From positions 10,200,791 to 10,264,790 of the forward strand of contig CM043013.1 of NCBI GenBank assembly GCA_023678885.1: a DNA stretch of 64,000 bases, in the 5' to 3' direction. How positions within the stretch are numbered: the stretch's first letter is position 1; every line of letters starts with the position of its first letter. Made by a program: the position numbers and the translations under genes. Positions 53,020 through 64,000 of this stretch are shown piece by piece. Source of the stretch: Pogostemon cablin. Lineage: Eukaryota > Streptophyta > Magnoliopsida > Lamiales > Lamiaceae. The notes beneath the pieces are model-generated. The model made no database searches. It was not told the DNA's origin and was given only the letters and a program-made list of their open reading frames with translations.

Positions 53020-55079
53020 AAACACCAGACTACATTCCTACAACTCAATCTTCTAAAACACCAATGGTCATAAATTTAATTAAAAGACATGTGCTCATGG
53101 AATAGATGACCTTGTCCTGAATGATAAGAATTTGGGGGAACCTAGACTTCCTTTTATGATTGCTAATTTTAAGAACTTCCTTGTGTGTTATATTCAAACA
53201 GGTTAGACATGGGCAGCTGAGAATTAAGTGACAATAAGCACCAACGTGTAACTGTCTATTTCTAAATCGTGTTGCCATTTGATGCGAAATGTTCATATAG
53301 TTACATACATTGGTATATTTTCAATTCATTTTTTATAATTGAATTCTTCACTAATGTAAAATTCCAAACATATTGTAGAGCTGTAGCTACCATTAATCTA
53401 GGCCATTTTAAGTTATGAATCTTCAATCGGATTGCTAATTTTGTCATATCTACTCTAATGGAAGATAAAAAATTTGTTATCTTTTGGAATAGGCCATTTA
53501 GACATGCTGTCTTTTTACTTGTACTAATAATGACCTCTTGGAAGAGGATATGCCTCGAGAATTTCTCTTCTTGGGCAAAAAATAGATCATACGTGTTTGC
53601 AATTTTTAGACACATAGACCTGATTATACATACATGTATACACATGTACCTATTGATCATAATTTTTTGTCATGATCCTTTTCACTTTAAAAAATAAATG
53701 CTCTTTTCTTGCAGATTGGAAAATCAATAACGGCAGATTAAGATGGCAAGAGTCTAAGAAGACAGACAGTTCTTCTGTCAGCATGAAGGAGAAAGATGTA
53801 TTTGACTGTTTTTATTATTTGTTTATTGGAGTATTATATTTGTTGAGCTATGAGTTTTCTATAGTTTATAATTTTTAAGTTGGAAAGTGGTTAATTTCTT
53901 GAGAAAGATGCACAACTGTTTTTACAACTATATTTCTCTCTTCTTTCCAATGCCTGGCAGTATTAGTGAGATGGATCTAGAAAGAGCATAGAGGCCACTG
54001 TTTTTCCCTGACTATTAACGATCTTAGTTATAAGACTAAGTAAACCTGAATATGGATGACCTGGAATCCTTGTTAAATATTTTCTCCCACTGTCTATTAT
54101 TTTTATACAGATTTGGACATTGGGAAAGATTTCTTTACTTGCTGGAATGCAGATGGAGATGCCTGGGATTTTGACCTTACTCCAGCTTCTAAGGGCAATA
54201 AAAAGCCATTTAACTTTGAAATATAGTACTAAGATTTTAAGAAATTTATAAGCTGATGTCATTATCACTGTTAGTATAGTTAGTAATTATTTCACTAAGC
54301 AATCCATACTTCCCCTTTCTCTAAGCCTCCTCATTATCACTTTAATACATACTCAGATGCAGTTTAATAGTTTGGAAACTTTGATAATATGCATTCTGGA
54401 TATCGCATCTGCGCCTATATGGATTGACTATACTGCAGCAGCTTTCTACTCTTCTTAAGCTTTATTATGATCAACATATAGAATATTCATATACTTTGGT
54501 GGCATATTTAAATTAAAATCAATATTAACATAACATCATTCAGGTGGCAAAATGATATTTAAACTAAAATAACAAGTAACATAACGCCTTTATTCAGTTA
54601 ACTCTATTACTCCCTATCATTTATATGGACATAAGAAATGCTATATTTTTTATATACTATAATGTAAGAAAAAGTTGGGGGTATGATAATTAAAAGAAAA
54701 ATTATTTACTATGATAAATAGTGTCAAAATGGAGTAGTTGTGATTCTAATGCTAATTAGAGTATTAATGATGCAAGGGTTCCACTTGTATTGACTGCAAA
54801 TCAGTTGGGACACCACAGAGTATAAGTTAATATTCTTAATTTGTTGAAAATATTCTTAATTTGTTGAATATCCATCCCCTAATGGGTGTTCCAACTAGGG
54901 ACAACCCTAATAGGTGTTCCAACTAGTGACAGCCATATGGTGTGTTGGAATAAGCAATCTCCTCTCCTTCTCAAGGGTTCCACCAAAAATCAGGCAAACA
55001 TAACTGTTCAAGTGCAAATTAAGATACTAATATTTTTATATAAATAACAATTAATTTAGAAAAGATAATATGGCAGTGA
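53020..55079. other. Intergenic DNA with possible exon remnants
   Basis: 53712-53800 is open after a CTTGCAG acceptor-like site and reads 'DWKINNGRLRWQESKKTDSS', which looks protein-like but is unrecognised, with no partner exon. 54838-54940 holds two small imperfect tandem repeats (ATATTCTTAATTTGTTGAA and GGTGTTCCAACTAG words). No other feature. Confidence 0.35.
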
Positions 55080-56498
55080 TCAAACCGAAGTAAAAGAGTG
55101 AATGAAGGGATGAGCTTCCTCCAGTACAGGTGCATAAACATAACCGCAATGGCATAAGTCGATGCTGCCATGCTCAATAATAACCTTACACCAACTCGAA
55201 CGAACTTTCCGATGATCAAACTTAAGCCGCCCCCTGCATTTGGACAAGTTGATGTCTTTGCCCTTGTCCTGCCCAACAACAACCTCACCCCTCTCATCAC
55301 CGAACCCGAACTTGATAACCCGCCCGCCCGCCACATGGAACACAAACACCGAATCCTCAATCATCTCTTTCCGGATCATACCCACCAACTGCACCTCCGC
55401 AAGTACCCCTAACTTCAGTTTCAATTTACTACCATCCGAACGCCTACACAGAATCCATTCATTCTCCACCATCTCCAACACCACAGCATGATACCTTTTC
55501 TTTTTGTCCTTGTAATGAAGTTGCAGGCAGTGGAGATGGCCATTGGATTGCACCACGAAATACTTGCTTCTTCCGAGAACATCCCCTTTCCGACGTGGAG
55601 GGCAAGGAACCTTACGCAGCCGGTTTTCCTCGGGTGAATAGCGAAGTGATGATATGCCCTCCCTGATGAAATAAACACCGCCCTCGTGGTACAATCCAGC
55701 TGGAAATTGGAATGAATAATCGCTGTCGTCGAATTCTAATGACCCCTCCTCCTCCTCAGGAAATGACCCCTCCTCCTTGCTCCACGTATGTGTGGCCGAA
55801 TCGTAAACAGAGAACTGTATCGTACAGTCACCAAAACACATACCAGGAACCTGTGTTTTGATGAAGCTAACAACTTTGTAATTTTCAGAGACGCCTGGAT
55901 CGAAGATTAAATAGAAGTGGTTCTTAGTGAAACATCGACTGTTGTTTGAATGAATGAGTCTGCTCTCCATTGTGGTGGGATTGAACACATAGAAGTGGTT
56001 CATTTGCCAATTCCTGCAGTGTACGAGCAGCAATCCGTGTGTGGATTGTAGAATCTTAATGCAGGGGAAATCTAAAGGGAAATTGAACCGTGAGAACTCA
56101 TTGGCCGTCGGATCAATGATATAAAAATACGATATGCCGATTAATTCATCTGATTCGACATAACTATACTCTGGGCCGTAGTGATACCGGACGATGAACG
56201 AGTGCTCGTGTTCGCGACGGAGGACCCACCGGCTGAGAAGGCACTTGTTTGAGATTATTTGGTTCCACTGTGGGCTCACCACTTTAAATTTAAACAGGGA
56301 TTTTGCAGGTAATAACAAAAGAATTTCTGACAACAGATCGGCATTGGTGCCTATTAAATCCGCCGAGTCGATAAGATCCGCCGGCGAGGTACGCCTTTTG
56401 CGTCTTTCACAAACCGCCGGCGAGGTACGCCTTTTTCGTCTTTCACAAACCGCGAGCGAGAAATGCTCCTCTGACAAGAGATCTACATTGCTGCCCAT
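55080..56498 (-). CDS. F-box protein, single exon, 472 aa
   Basis: The F-box at residues about 52-88 ('NADLLSEILLLLPAKSLFKF', then 'KVVSPQWNQIISN') should bind SKP1 in an SCF ubiquitin ligase. The rest resembles a plant F-box-associated beta-propeller-like domain ('FNPTTMESRLI', 'NYKVVSF', 'FSVYDSATHTWS', 'LYHEGGVYFI'), which would recognise an unknown substrate. The N-terminus is unusual: 'AVCERRKRRTSP' is present twice in tandem (residues 16-27 and 28-39), and 'GSNVDLLSE' at the start echoes 'GTNADLLSE' of the F-box. The ATG at 56498 is the first in this frame. Intronless, as in many F-box genes. Neighbours give no hint of its target. Confidence 0.88.
   Translation of the reverse strand: MGSNVDLLSEEHFSLAVCERRKRRTSPAVCERRKRRTSPADLIDSADLIGTNADLLSEILLLLPAKSLFKFKVVSPQWNQIISNKCLLSRWVLRREHEHSFIVRYHYGPEYSYVESDELIGISYFYIIDPTANEFSRFNFPLDFPCIKILQSTHGLLLVHCRNWQMNHFYVFNPTTMESRLIHSNNSRCFTKNHFYLIFDPGVSENYKVVSFIKTQVPGMCFGDCTIQFSVYDSATHTWSKEEGSFPEEEEGSLEFDDSDYSFQFPAGLYHEGGVYFIREGISSLRYSPEENRLRKVPCPPRRKGDVLGRSKYFVVQSNGHLHCLQLHYKDKKKRYHAVVLEMVENEWILCRRSDGSKLKLKLGVLAEVQLVGMIRKEMIEDSVFVFHVAGGRVIKFGFGDERGEVVVGQDKGKDINLSKCRGRLKFDHRKVRSSWCKVIIEHGSIDLCHCGYVYAPVLEEAHPFIHSFTSV
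56378..56449 (-). repeat. In-frame 36-bp tandem duplication in the F-box gene
   Basis: Units 56378-56413 and 56414-56449 differ at one base (CCTTTTGCG versus CCTTTTTCG) and add 12 residues without changing frame. Recent, given the near-identity. Confidence 0.95.
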
Positions 56499-56581
56499 CA
56501 GATCCGCCGGCGACGAGAACAGATCGACGTTGCTGACGAGGAACGCGTTTTGCTTTTTTCAGAAACGGCGGCCAATTTCAT
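56498..56581 (-). promoter_or_regulatory. 27-codon upstream ORF overlapping the F-box start (TGATG)
   Basis: The ATG at 56581 opens a frame of 27 codons whose TGA (56500-56498) shares its A with the main ATG. A TATA-rich stretch (56605-56645) lies upstream. Confidence 0.55.
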
Positions 56582-56649
56582 TGTTGTGAAACTTCCGCGT
56601 TCTCACCAATATTATATATAGATATAAATATATAAATATAGTGGAGTAT

Positions 56650-56980
56650 ATAAATATAGTGAATATCCATATTTCTGACCGTTTTAACAAAATCTTTATC
56701 TGATTGTATGATATATTTGTATATATATTTTATTTATTTTTTTTATAACTAAAAAATTTGGGTTGATAATGATACCCTCTTCAAAATATTCAGGAGACTT
56801 ACTATCAGGTGAAATACAAATCTATTATTATTATTATAAGATACATGTACTCTAAATTATTAGAGTAGGATACAAAATTATATTGTGCAATTTCAATATT
56901 AACCTTTCACTTCATTCTATCACAAATCATTCTATCACAATAATAAATATATTTTAATTACTGCACTGCACGAATCAGTA
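56650..56980. other. AT-rich DNA upstream of the F-box gene
   Basis: No gene; (ATT)n-like run near 56823. Confidence 0.4.
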
Positions 56981-56984
56981 TATA

Positions 56985-57245
56985 ATTCTACACAACATAA
57001 TTTTTACATATTTTTTCGGCGCACTTGACGTGAATAATTTTGCACAATTAGTGTATAATTATGCACAATATAATTTCTTTACATATTTTTTTGGTGAACT
57101 TGATATAAATAATTTTGTACAATCAGTATATAATTATGCACAACTAGTAAAAAATTTTGCACAACATAATTTTTATACATATTTTTCTGGGAAAAGTTGA
57201 ACAACTAGTGAAGGATTTTGCATAACATAATTTTTGTACATATTT
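56985..57245 (+). repeat. Irregular tandem repeat, about four units of 60-93 bp
   Basis: Words GCACAACATAATTTTTACATATTTTT and AATTTTGCACAA.TAGT.TATAATTATG alternate. Units start near 56993, 57067, 57160 and 57222 with variable length. Confidence 0.75.
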
Positions 57246-57401
57246 TCCGATGAATGAATGGAACTCGTTGCAGACTTGCTGTCTACACATCGGAGAATTA
57301 CTTTCTCTCTCCTCTTCATATTTCTCTCACACAAATTGAAGCACATCACTCTATAAAATTTAACACGTTCTCACCACCACCACTCATAAATTCCTTCATG
57401 T

Positions 57402-57703
57402 GGTGTTTGTTTTGGGTTTAAAGTAATTTAATAAATCGGTGAATAGTATTATTATATATTTGTTATGTTTGTTTTGGGTTTAAGTAGGGTAGGTTTAAAC
57501 TTTATGTCAAATCAAGTATTAATTTATTTGAGAGAAGAGGTAAAAGTAAGTGAGAGAAAGAGAGAGAAAATATTAATTAAAGTGAGATAATGTATAGTAG
57601 GGGGTAGATAAGTTGTTAGTAGGGTTTGTAGGTGTATATAGGGGAGATTTAAGGAAATTTATTAAATCTAAAACCGGGTTATTAAACCCAAATCAAACAT
57701 TGC
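57402..57703. mobile_element. MITE with GTGTTTGTTTTGGGTTTA ends, about 302 bp
   Basis: The left end GGTGTTTGTTTTGGGTTTA and (other strand) GCAATGTTTGATTTGGGTTT form imperfect terminal inverted repeats that continue into TTTAATAAAT. The left part contains a second copy of TTTGTTTTGGGTTTAA. The TSD is unclear; superfamily unknown. Confidence 0.65.
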
Positions 57704-57801
57704 CTCAGAGTCTTGATGAAATTTACTTATAAGTCGTGATATCGCGGAAAGAGACGATTACGAAGATAAGGATATATAGCATGATAGAAAAAAAAGGGAG
57801 G

Positions 57802-58175
57802 ATTACTACTAGGTACACAAAAAAACCCTAAATTACTATGAGATACAAACATACAAAAGTATTACTACTAGGTACAAAAATATATAGTGATATTCCAATA
57901 TTACCCCTATTAATGTGCTGCACATAAATATTGTGTGCAGCAAAAGTTCATGTGCAGCAAAGTGTGTGCAGCAAAAAAAGTGTGTGCAGGAAAAAAAAAG
58001 TGTGTGCAGCAAAAAAATGTGGTGGTCCGGCGGCGGCGGTCCGGCAGTTTTTCCGGCGGCGGCAGTTTTTCCGGTGACCAATTTTTTTTTTCTTTTTTTT
58101 TTTTGGACGAACAGTTTTTCCGGCGATCGGCTGCCGGAGCTCCGGCGGCGGCGGCGCGGCAGCTTTCCGGCGACC

Positions 58176-58210
<35 letters not shown>

Positions 58211-58446
58211 GAACAGATTTTCCAGTGACCGGCCGCCGGAGCTCCGCCGCCGGCGGCGGCGGCGGTGGTCCGGCAGCGGCAGCGGTGGTCCGGTGGTGGG
58301 TGGAGGTTGGGGTTAGTGTTTTAAAGGTATATGGGTTTAGGGGTATATTTGGTATTTTACTTTAATATTTTGTATTAAATAATAATTATTTTAAATCAAT
58401 GTATCTAGTAGTAATTAGGGGTACAAAGTGTGTACCTATCAGTAAT
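57802..58446. mobile_element. Inverted-repeat element with a very GC-rich CGG core, about 645 bp
   Basis: The left ATTACTACTAGGTACAC and (other strand) ATTACTGATAGGTACACAC start an imperfect inverted repeat of about 48 bp that continues through ACCCTAA(A)TTACTA. The core (58018-58310) is CCGGCGGCGGCGG-rich with long T runs (58083-58103, 58179-58206), and a block CGAACAG.TTTTCC...GCCGGAGCTCCG occurs twice. Left of the core lie AAGTGTGTGCAGCA repeats. The open frames here (57915-58316) come from the composition. No TSD was identified. Confidence 0.65.
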
Positions 58447-59160
58447 TATTTCGAAAAAAAATTAGAAAAATAAAACACTGTGGTTGAAGAAGATGATGGC
58501 GTGGCTGGCAATCACGGGAAGTTTTAGTTGTGAACGATGAATGGAATAGAATATGATAGTATGATATGGCAATTGGCAAGCTAAACTCACGAACTATTTA
58601 ACGTCAAATAAGGAAAGTTTCGAGGAGAAATCCCAACAAACAATGGATAATATATTTTTCTCCTTTTTAAATATTTAATTAAGGTTATAATAGGTATATA
58701 AATTCAACTCTTTGCACTTAATAGTGATATATTTTAATACGTGTATTTTGTAAGAATAATAATAATTTTAATACTGTGTAGCTAATAGTAATTAATCCAA
58801 ATTTGTATTAATGATTATATTTAAATTTAAAATTAAGGCATATCCTTACCTCATCCTGGTTATACATTACCTAAATGTATAAGAGCCCTTAGATATAAGT
58901 ATCACCGTTAGATGAAAAATATTATTTTAAAAATTAATTTCCTATCAAGTAGCCGGTAATAATCCATATTATGTATCACATATTCAATATACAAAAAGGT
59001 GGTTCGCCCACCCCATGCGCCCCCACACGCTGGCCAGACAGCATGTGAAATTTATCACATATTCATAGAATTCATAGGAGGTGGTTAACATGAAAATACG
59101 TTGCTTAATTAAAAAAATTAATATTTATTAATCGATTTTCTTACTTTTAAATAAAGAGAG
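58447..59160. other. AT-rich intergenic DNA
   Basis: No gene. A GC-richer patch at 59000-59045 (CGCCCACCCCATGCGCCCCC) is unassigned. Confidence 0.4.
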
Positions 59161-59162
59161 TA

Positions 59163-59480
59163 TATTAGGTGCACCCGGGTGTACCCTTGCACCCATATTT
59201 GTATAACTTTTTATTCTATTTTGTATACATGTTATTCTCTTTTGTATACGTGTTTTGTAATATTTGTATACTTTTTTCACACTAAGTTTTTCATTAAAAA
59301 AACAAGCATTCATATGTGTATAACTTTTTAGTCAATAGTGTATACATGTATTTTAATAATTGTACATTTTTTTACACTCAATTTTTTATTAAAAAAATTA
59401 ACAATTAAATTGTATACATTGTTACTCATAATTGTATATGTTTTTGCTTATATTTGTACGTGGGTGCACACTATATTTAG
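59163..59480. mobile_element. MITE with GTGCACCC ends
   Basis: The left TTAGGTGCACCCGGGTGTAC and (other strand) AATATAGTGTGCACCCACGT are related inverted ends. The interior is repeated TTTGTATAC(A/G)TGT words. The CACCCGGGTG core resembles the ends of the 39715 family, but its terminal bases differ. Confidence 0.5.
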
Positions 59481-59698
59481 CCTTAAATAAATTATAATCA
59501 TTTTATATATTTTGCAATCCTTTTTATTATCATACTTTTATATTTATTTTATAAATATTTTTTATATTTAAAAATAATGTATTTTTTATTTAATTTAAAA
59601 CTACGTTTGAAAAGGTATAGTACAACTAAAGAAATTAAAATAGTAAATATATTTAAAATATTTTTTTATTAATATTGATATTTAAAAAATCTTTTATA

Positions 59699-59803
59699 GG
59701 GTATGTCTTGCGTTAGACCGTCTCACCTAAAATTATTTTTTACTTTTTAAAATAGTTATCACTTTTGCTATTAATCGTTATCACTTTTGCTATAAAATAT
59801 TAT
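59699..59803. mobile_element. MITE, 'GAGACCGTCTCAC' family, copy D, cut by an LTR
   Basis: GGGTATGTCTTGCGTTAGACC start and TTATCACTTTTGCTAT interior as in copies A and C. It stops where the LTR begins at 59804, so the copia element inserted into it. Confidence 0.7.
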
Positions 59804-60484
59804 TGTAGGAAATTAATCCATTAAACCTTAACCCTATTATGATTAACGAGATCCAAAACGTATAGCAGAAGCGTACCTGATCCAATGAGTCCTCTAAACG
59901 GAACTTGAACTCGGGATCAGTGGTTTTATGGCCTTCCTCAACTAAGCCTCCTTATTCCTATGGGGACCGTAGTAATTCCTCCCGATGGGGGAAGAGAAGA
60001 CCATTTTCGGCTTAATATTTTGGGAACCATAACCTAGAGCCTTTATATACTACTCCCTCCGTCCGCCCGAAAGGTCCACATTTTGCCATTTTGAGCATCC
60101 ACACCAAAGGTCCACATTTCCCTTTTTAAACACATGGGACCCACATACATCACTAATACAATAAATTTATGGGACCCATACACCCCACTAATACAACTAT
60201 CAACTGCACCTTAAATAATAATACTCCTTAATCCACGTGCAAAAAGAAAATATCCACCTTTATGGCTGACAGAGGGAGTACTTGACTAGACCACTCATAA
60301 TCATCTAGTCACGTAGTATTGGGTATCTACTCAATTAGCTCATATCAATATTATTATAGCCCATGGACCTTTACACCTTAATTGGATCACTTAATTAAGT
60401 CAATAAAATAATTGAATAACTAATATAATTGTATAATAATATATTGCCCACAATTATTATATAGTAAATTAAAATTTCCTAACA
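59804..60484 (-). mobile_element. 3' LTR of a minus-strand copia element, 681 bp
   Basis: On the minus strand it starts TGTTAGGAAATTT after a polypurine tract AAGTGGAAGAT (60485-60495) and ends AATTTCCTACA. The terminal repeats TGTTAGGAAATT / AATTTCCTACA are nearly complementary. It carries a nested Stowaway (60053-60278). The 5' LTR must lie beyond the window. Confidence 0.8.
60053..60278. mobile_element. Stowaway MITE nested in the copia LTR
   Basis: CTCCCTCCGTCCGCCC at left and GGCTGACAGAGGGAG at right, TA on both sides (60051-60052, 60279-60280). Confidence 0.85.
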
Positions 60485-63400
60485 ATCTTCCACTTAGGCT
60501 ATATATTTCTCAAAGCAATTATATCAAGAGTTCTTAATTGCGCAACTTTATGATATTCATCTTCATGCTATACTTAACAATCTGGTCAATCTCATATACT
60601 AATATGAAATCACCGCGACATTCACCACATTACAAATCTAGGTTTAATCCCGACAATCACCGTATCAATATAATCAATGACATAGATCAAATATGATGAG
60701 TAGCATGAAAATTACATGCAATGTGATCAAAACATGTCTATTTCCAACTGGTCCAACTTTAGTCTTTAGTGAGATCAATGCATAATGTAAAATATTACAA
60801 AATGATATTGCTTAAGCGAATTCACAATGAATTCAAAGCCATCAACTTTATTCTGTAGAAAACCAAATTATCTAAAATCAATGTGTCTTAAAAACTTTAA
60901 AGAGCAATAAATATAGACTCCCACTAAATCAATGTATTATAAAATCATATAATACCTAAATGAGTAGCTAGCTCAAACACAGGGCATTGAATACATACCT
61001 AGCGAATTCTCATTTGGAGTCTATCACAATAAGCTCTACTAAATTTTTATCTGCACAAAATACTTTCTTTAACAATCAAGAACTCTATGTCAATATGCTT
61101 GACTTATAAATACTCTTGTCGTTAATACTTTACTGCGAACTAACTGTCACAATCAACTTTATGTGACAAAGCTTCACATTCTTTATTTTATGATTAAATA
61201 CCCCTTAGTATGCTACTATATCTGTTGTCATGGTTAATGAGCTACATTTTTTTTTTGTCACTTCTTCATAATATAACTCTCCCGACCAACAGAAAATGTA
61301 GCCTAAAGTGAATCTTATACCGTATTAACACCCAACAAAACTCAAAATCAGACTACTTTATGATCTCCCATTAATCTGATCTCTTATGTACAAGCATGTT
61401 ATCCTTAGTTCTCTGTAAATACTTTATAAAGATCCATACTAGAGTTACATAAATGTCTACTTAATACACCAATAACATAAGTCAAATTAAGTCTTGTAAA
61501 GACATCATCATACAACAACTTTCTATAGTCAAAGTATATAGAATACTTCTACATTTCTTAAATCTTTAGTTTAACTTTAGGGACCTCATTGAGACTCCAC
61601 TTGTCTCCCTTAGTTTAACTTAAACATTCTTCCACTGAATCACATAAACATCTACACTTGTCTCAAAACCAAATGAGATAATTACCTCATGATGATACTT
61701 GTAATTCCTTTATGGAGAAACTAACTTGAATGTATAGATGAGTTTCTTTTTAGTTCTTAAACTGTTGAGATTGATTCATCAATGTTACTATCAAGAAATT
61801 TATCTTTACATCCATCTAATATGATTCAAGATCAAAATTTGCTACTAATGTCACGATTATCTTAAAACAATGCTTCATTCCCTTTTGAGTATAATCCTTT
61901 ATCAAGATGCAAACTTAATCATCTTGTATAGATTTATACTCATAACTTATAGAATTAATCCACTTTCGAATATTTGGACCTTGCATGGCTTAATGAACAT
62001 TGTTTGAATGTTCTACCATTAATTTCACAATGTCCTCATTATTTAGGAGAAAACTACATAATCATCCTAATTGTCTTTCTCCCAACTCTAATGGTTACCT
62101 TAGTAACATCAAATCTTGAGGTTGTTGAATTTGTTATTCCTTAAATATTATTGACATTGTCATATCAATATTTTGAATTTTCACATTCTTAAAAACTTTA
62201 GTAGGGGTCAAAATTGATTCTCCTTCAAAAACAATGTCTCTAATATTACTCTTCCCCTTCAAATCAACATCCTTAAAAAATACCATTTTACCCGTCTCAA
62301 ATATGATCCGATTAATTGGATCATAAACTTTTTATCTTTATTCATAATCAATAAAGTAGTCGGTATCTATCTGAGTCCAATTTTCTTTAGTAGATCTCAA
62401 TGATCCAGCCTTAGTTGGACATTACCATATGTGAAACTCAAAATAGTTCTCACAACTACTATAATTGGTACCTTATTGAGACTACAAGCTGCAATCTTTA
62501 GTATTTCTCTCAACTATATCCTGTGAAGTTCTTATTTTGTCTTTTAACTACACCACTTACATTGAGTAATTTTAATGTGGTTTATTATAAGACAATTCCA
62601 CAGGCTTTTAGGAAAAAACATAAAGTTATACTTTAATTTTCTTTAACAGTTTTCTTAATGGGTTTTCTTGTATTACCCTTATACTTTATTAAAACAAAGT
62701 TGGTTGGAAACCTTTTAGTTTCATCCTTATCATTGAAGTTCACTCATCATGTATGATTTTGTTGTTGATATATGTTAAACTTAATTAGCAGACTTCTTAA
62801 TTGTACAGAGAATTATTGTAAAATAATTTATCATGCTCGCATTAAACTTTATAATCTTTTAGTATCTAAATAATTTAGAATAATCTTGGAGAATCTAGCA
62901 CATCATTAGTATCAAATCTAATGAAAACTATACCAACTTGTAAGTGACATCCTCTATGTAGTAATCAAATACTGACAATAAAACTGTCAAGCAATAGACT
63001 TCCTTTGGACCAACTTATTACTCACTTGTTAAATAAATAATTGTCACGTATTCACCACCACAGGTGCTTATGTATTTCGGGCCAAATATTAATCTACCTT
63101 TGGGCCGATCAATACCCGCATGAAGATACATTCGCAACATTATTAATTGGGGACCCATCAAAGACACCTTGCGCAACATTACCCTCGTCTATGGACAAAA
63201 ATTAACTGCAGGGGTAATCTTGGTGTAATAATCAAGTATTGATAGTAAGTTCTTTCAAACAAAAGTCTATATTTGGACCGACAGATGTTCACATGAACAA
63301 TTCAAAATAATTATCACATACTTATCATCACATGTGTGTTATTATTCTGTCAAATTGTGCCTACCTTTGGGCCGAACACAGAACACATAAATAATTCCAC

Positions 63401-64000
63401 TCTAATCTATGTAATTTCAATAAAGTCGCACTCCACACACAGAGGCTGCTATGACAATATAATACTTTGATTGACTAGATTAAAAATTACTAGACCATTA
63501 AACAAAATTTTAAAATAAATATTTATGTTTAGTTGAAAGACATTAAAAAATATCTCCCCAATTTTAGTTTAATTAAATGTCACAATGGGAATAATGGATG
63601 ATTCATACAATTTTAAAAAGTAATGAAAGATTTCTTAACTTAACTTAACTAAATTAGGCAAATATTCTTTATCAAAACAATTTGAATATACGTTACAACA
63701 ATGCATATTCCAATTAATCAAATTAACGTGGCATAAACTTATTAAATAAGTTACCAAAATTTAATATCACAACACCATTATTGTTATAATTTATCGCCAC
63801 AAATTCAATAAATCAACGTGTTACCAATCAATCATATTATGTGTTCATAAAAAAGTATTAAACACAAATTATATTATGTGTTCTCCAATCATAATCCCCG
63901 AATGAATTTCGGATCAAATCATCCGGATTTAGCAACAATCCAAATTAATGTGGTGCAATACTCTATTCACTGAAATAATGATAATTCACTAATTGCCATT
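60485..64000 (-). pseudogene. Heavily decayed internal region of the minus-strand copia element
   Basis: No frame of useful length remains. Traces fit minus-strand pol order: near 61080-61170 the nucleotides resemble the RNase H end (AATATGCTTGACTT..., compare 22079-22100 of the intact copia). 62260-62400 resembles the integrase-RT linker. 63060-63380 contains two related blocks, each with CTACCTTTGGGCCGA, probably a repeated non-coding stretch. The assignment rests mainly on the LTR and PPT at its left end. Confidence 0.45.

Noticed and set aside
53672..53878. Possible coding exon (68 codons)
   Set aside because: Protein-like stretch of about 30 residues after an acceptor-like site, but no recognisable family, no partner exon, and the rest is hydrophobic AT-derived sequence. 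Kept only as a note.
57915..58316. 133-codon CGG-rich frame
   Set aside because: Product is low-complexity R/G/F runs from CGG repeats and T tracts inside a transposon.
1..64000. CRISPR arrays, operons, bacterial promoters or phage genes
   Set aside because: None seen; the sequence is plant nuclear DNA and the repeats are transposon-derived.

Overview
The window is nuclear DNA of a flowering plant, most likely a eudicot. The evidence is a 16-exon plasma-membrane H+-ATPase gene with plant GT-AG introns, a chloroplast-targeted protein gene, an F-box gene, and a dense AT-rich background of plant transposons (Ty1-copia, a Tat/Athila-like LTR element, LINEs, MULEs, hAT, CACTA and many Stowaway-type MITEs). 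The H+-ATPase looks most like the PMA4/AHA4-AHA11 type. I cannot name the species. All family assignments are by eye, without database searches.

Layout. 1-2107 is the decayed 3' end of a copia element (RNase H remnant, polypurine tract, about 1.36 kb LTR). 2141-6446 holds a direct duplication (two roughly 1.2-1.6 kb copies) that starts in a LINE RNase-H fragment. 6.4-21.7 kb has no host gene. It is a patchwork of DNA transposons, several with exact target-site duplications (TSDs): a possible Pack-MULE at 7354-8217, a MULE at 10020-11046, a hairpin-ended MULE-MITE at 14101-14284 and a hAT element at 15900-17071.

21731-32806 is a young copia element on the minus strand. It has 173-bp LTRs that look identical, a 5-bp TSD and one long gag-pol frame. 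A second young LTR element is nested inside its pol gene in the opposite orientation (23420-29600; 1548-bp LTRs that look identical; tRNA-Asp-type primer site; 5-bp TSD). The nested element carries one acidic coiled-coil-like reading frame and no recognisable pol. Insert plus TSD is a multiple of three, so the copia frame was open across this site before the insertion.

32.8-41.1 kb is again MITE-rich and includes a SINE-like insertion and a tandem pair of hairpin-ended elements. The genic part is 41.8-56.5 kb. A hAT-like element ends 42 bp upstream of the TATA box of the H+-ATPase gene (CDS 42058-49418, plus strand, 954 aa, apparently intact). It is followed tail-to-tail by a minus-strand gene for a small chloroplast membrane protein (50036-51464, 186 aa) with a G-box/I-box pair upstream, then a LINE 3' end, then a minus-strand F-box gene (55080-56498, 472 aa). 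57-64 kb returns to repeats and ends in a decayed minus-strand copia element whose 3' LTR (59804-60484) carries a nested Stowaway.

The three host genes look unrelated in pathway: proton pumping at the plasma membrane, a plastid membrane protein, and probable substrate recognition for ubiquitin ligation. The main interest lies in the transposon structures, and in how elements abut or enter gene control regions.
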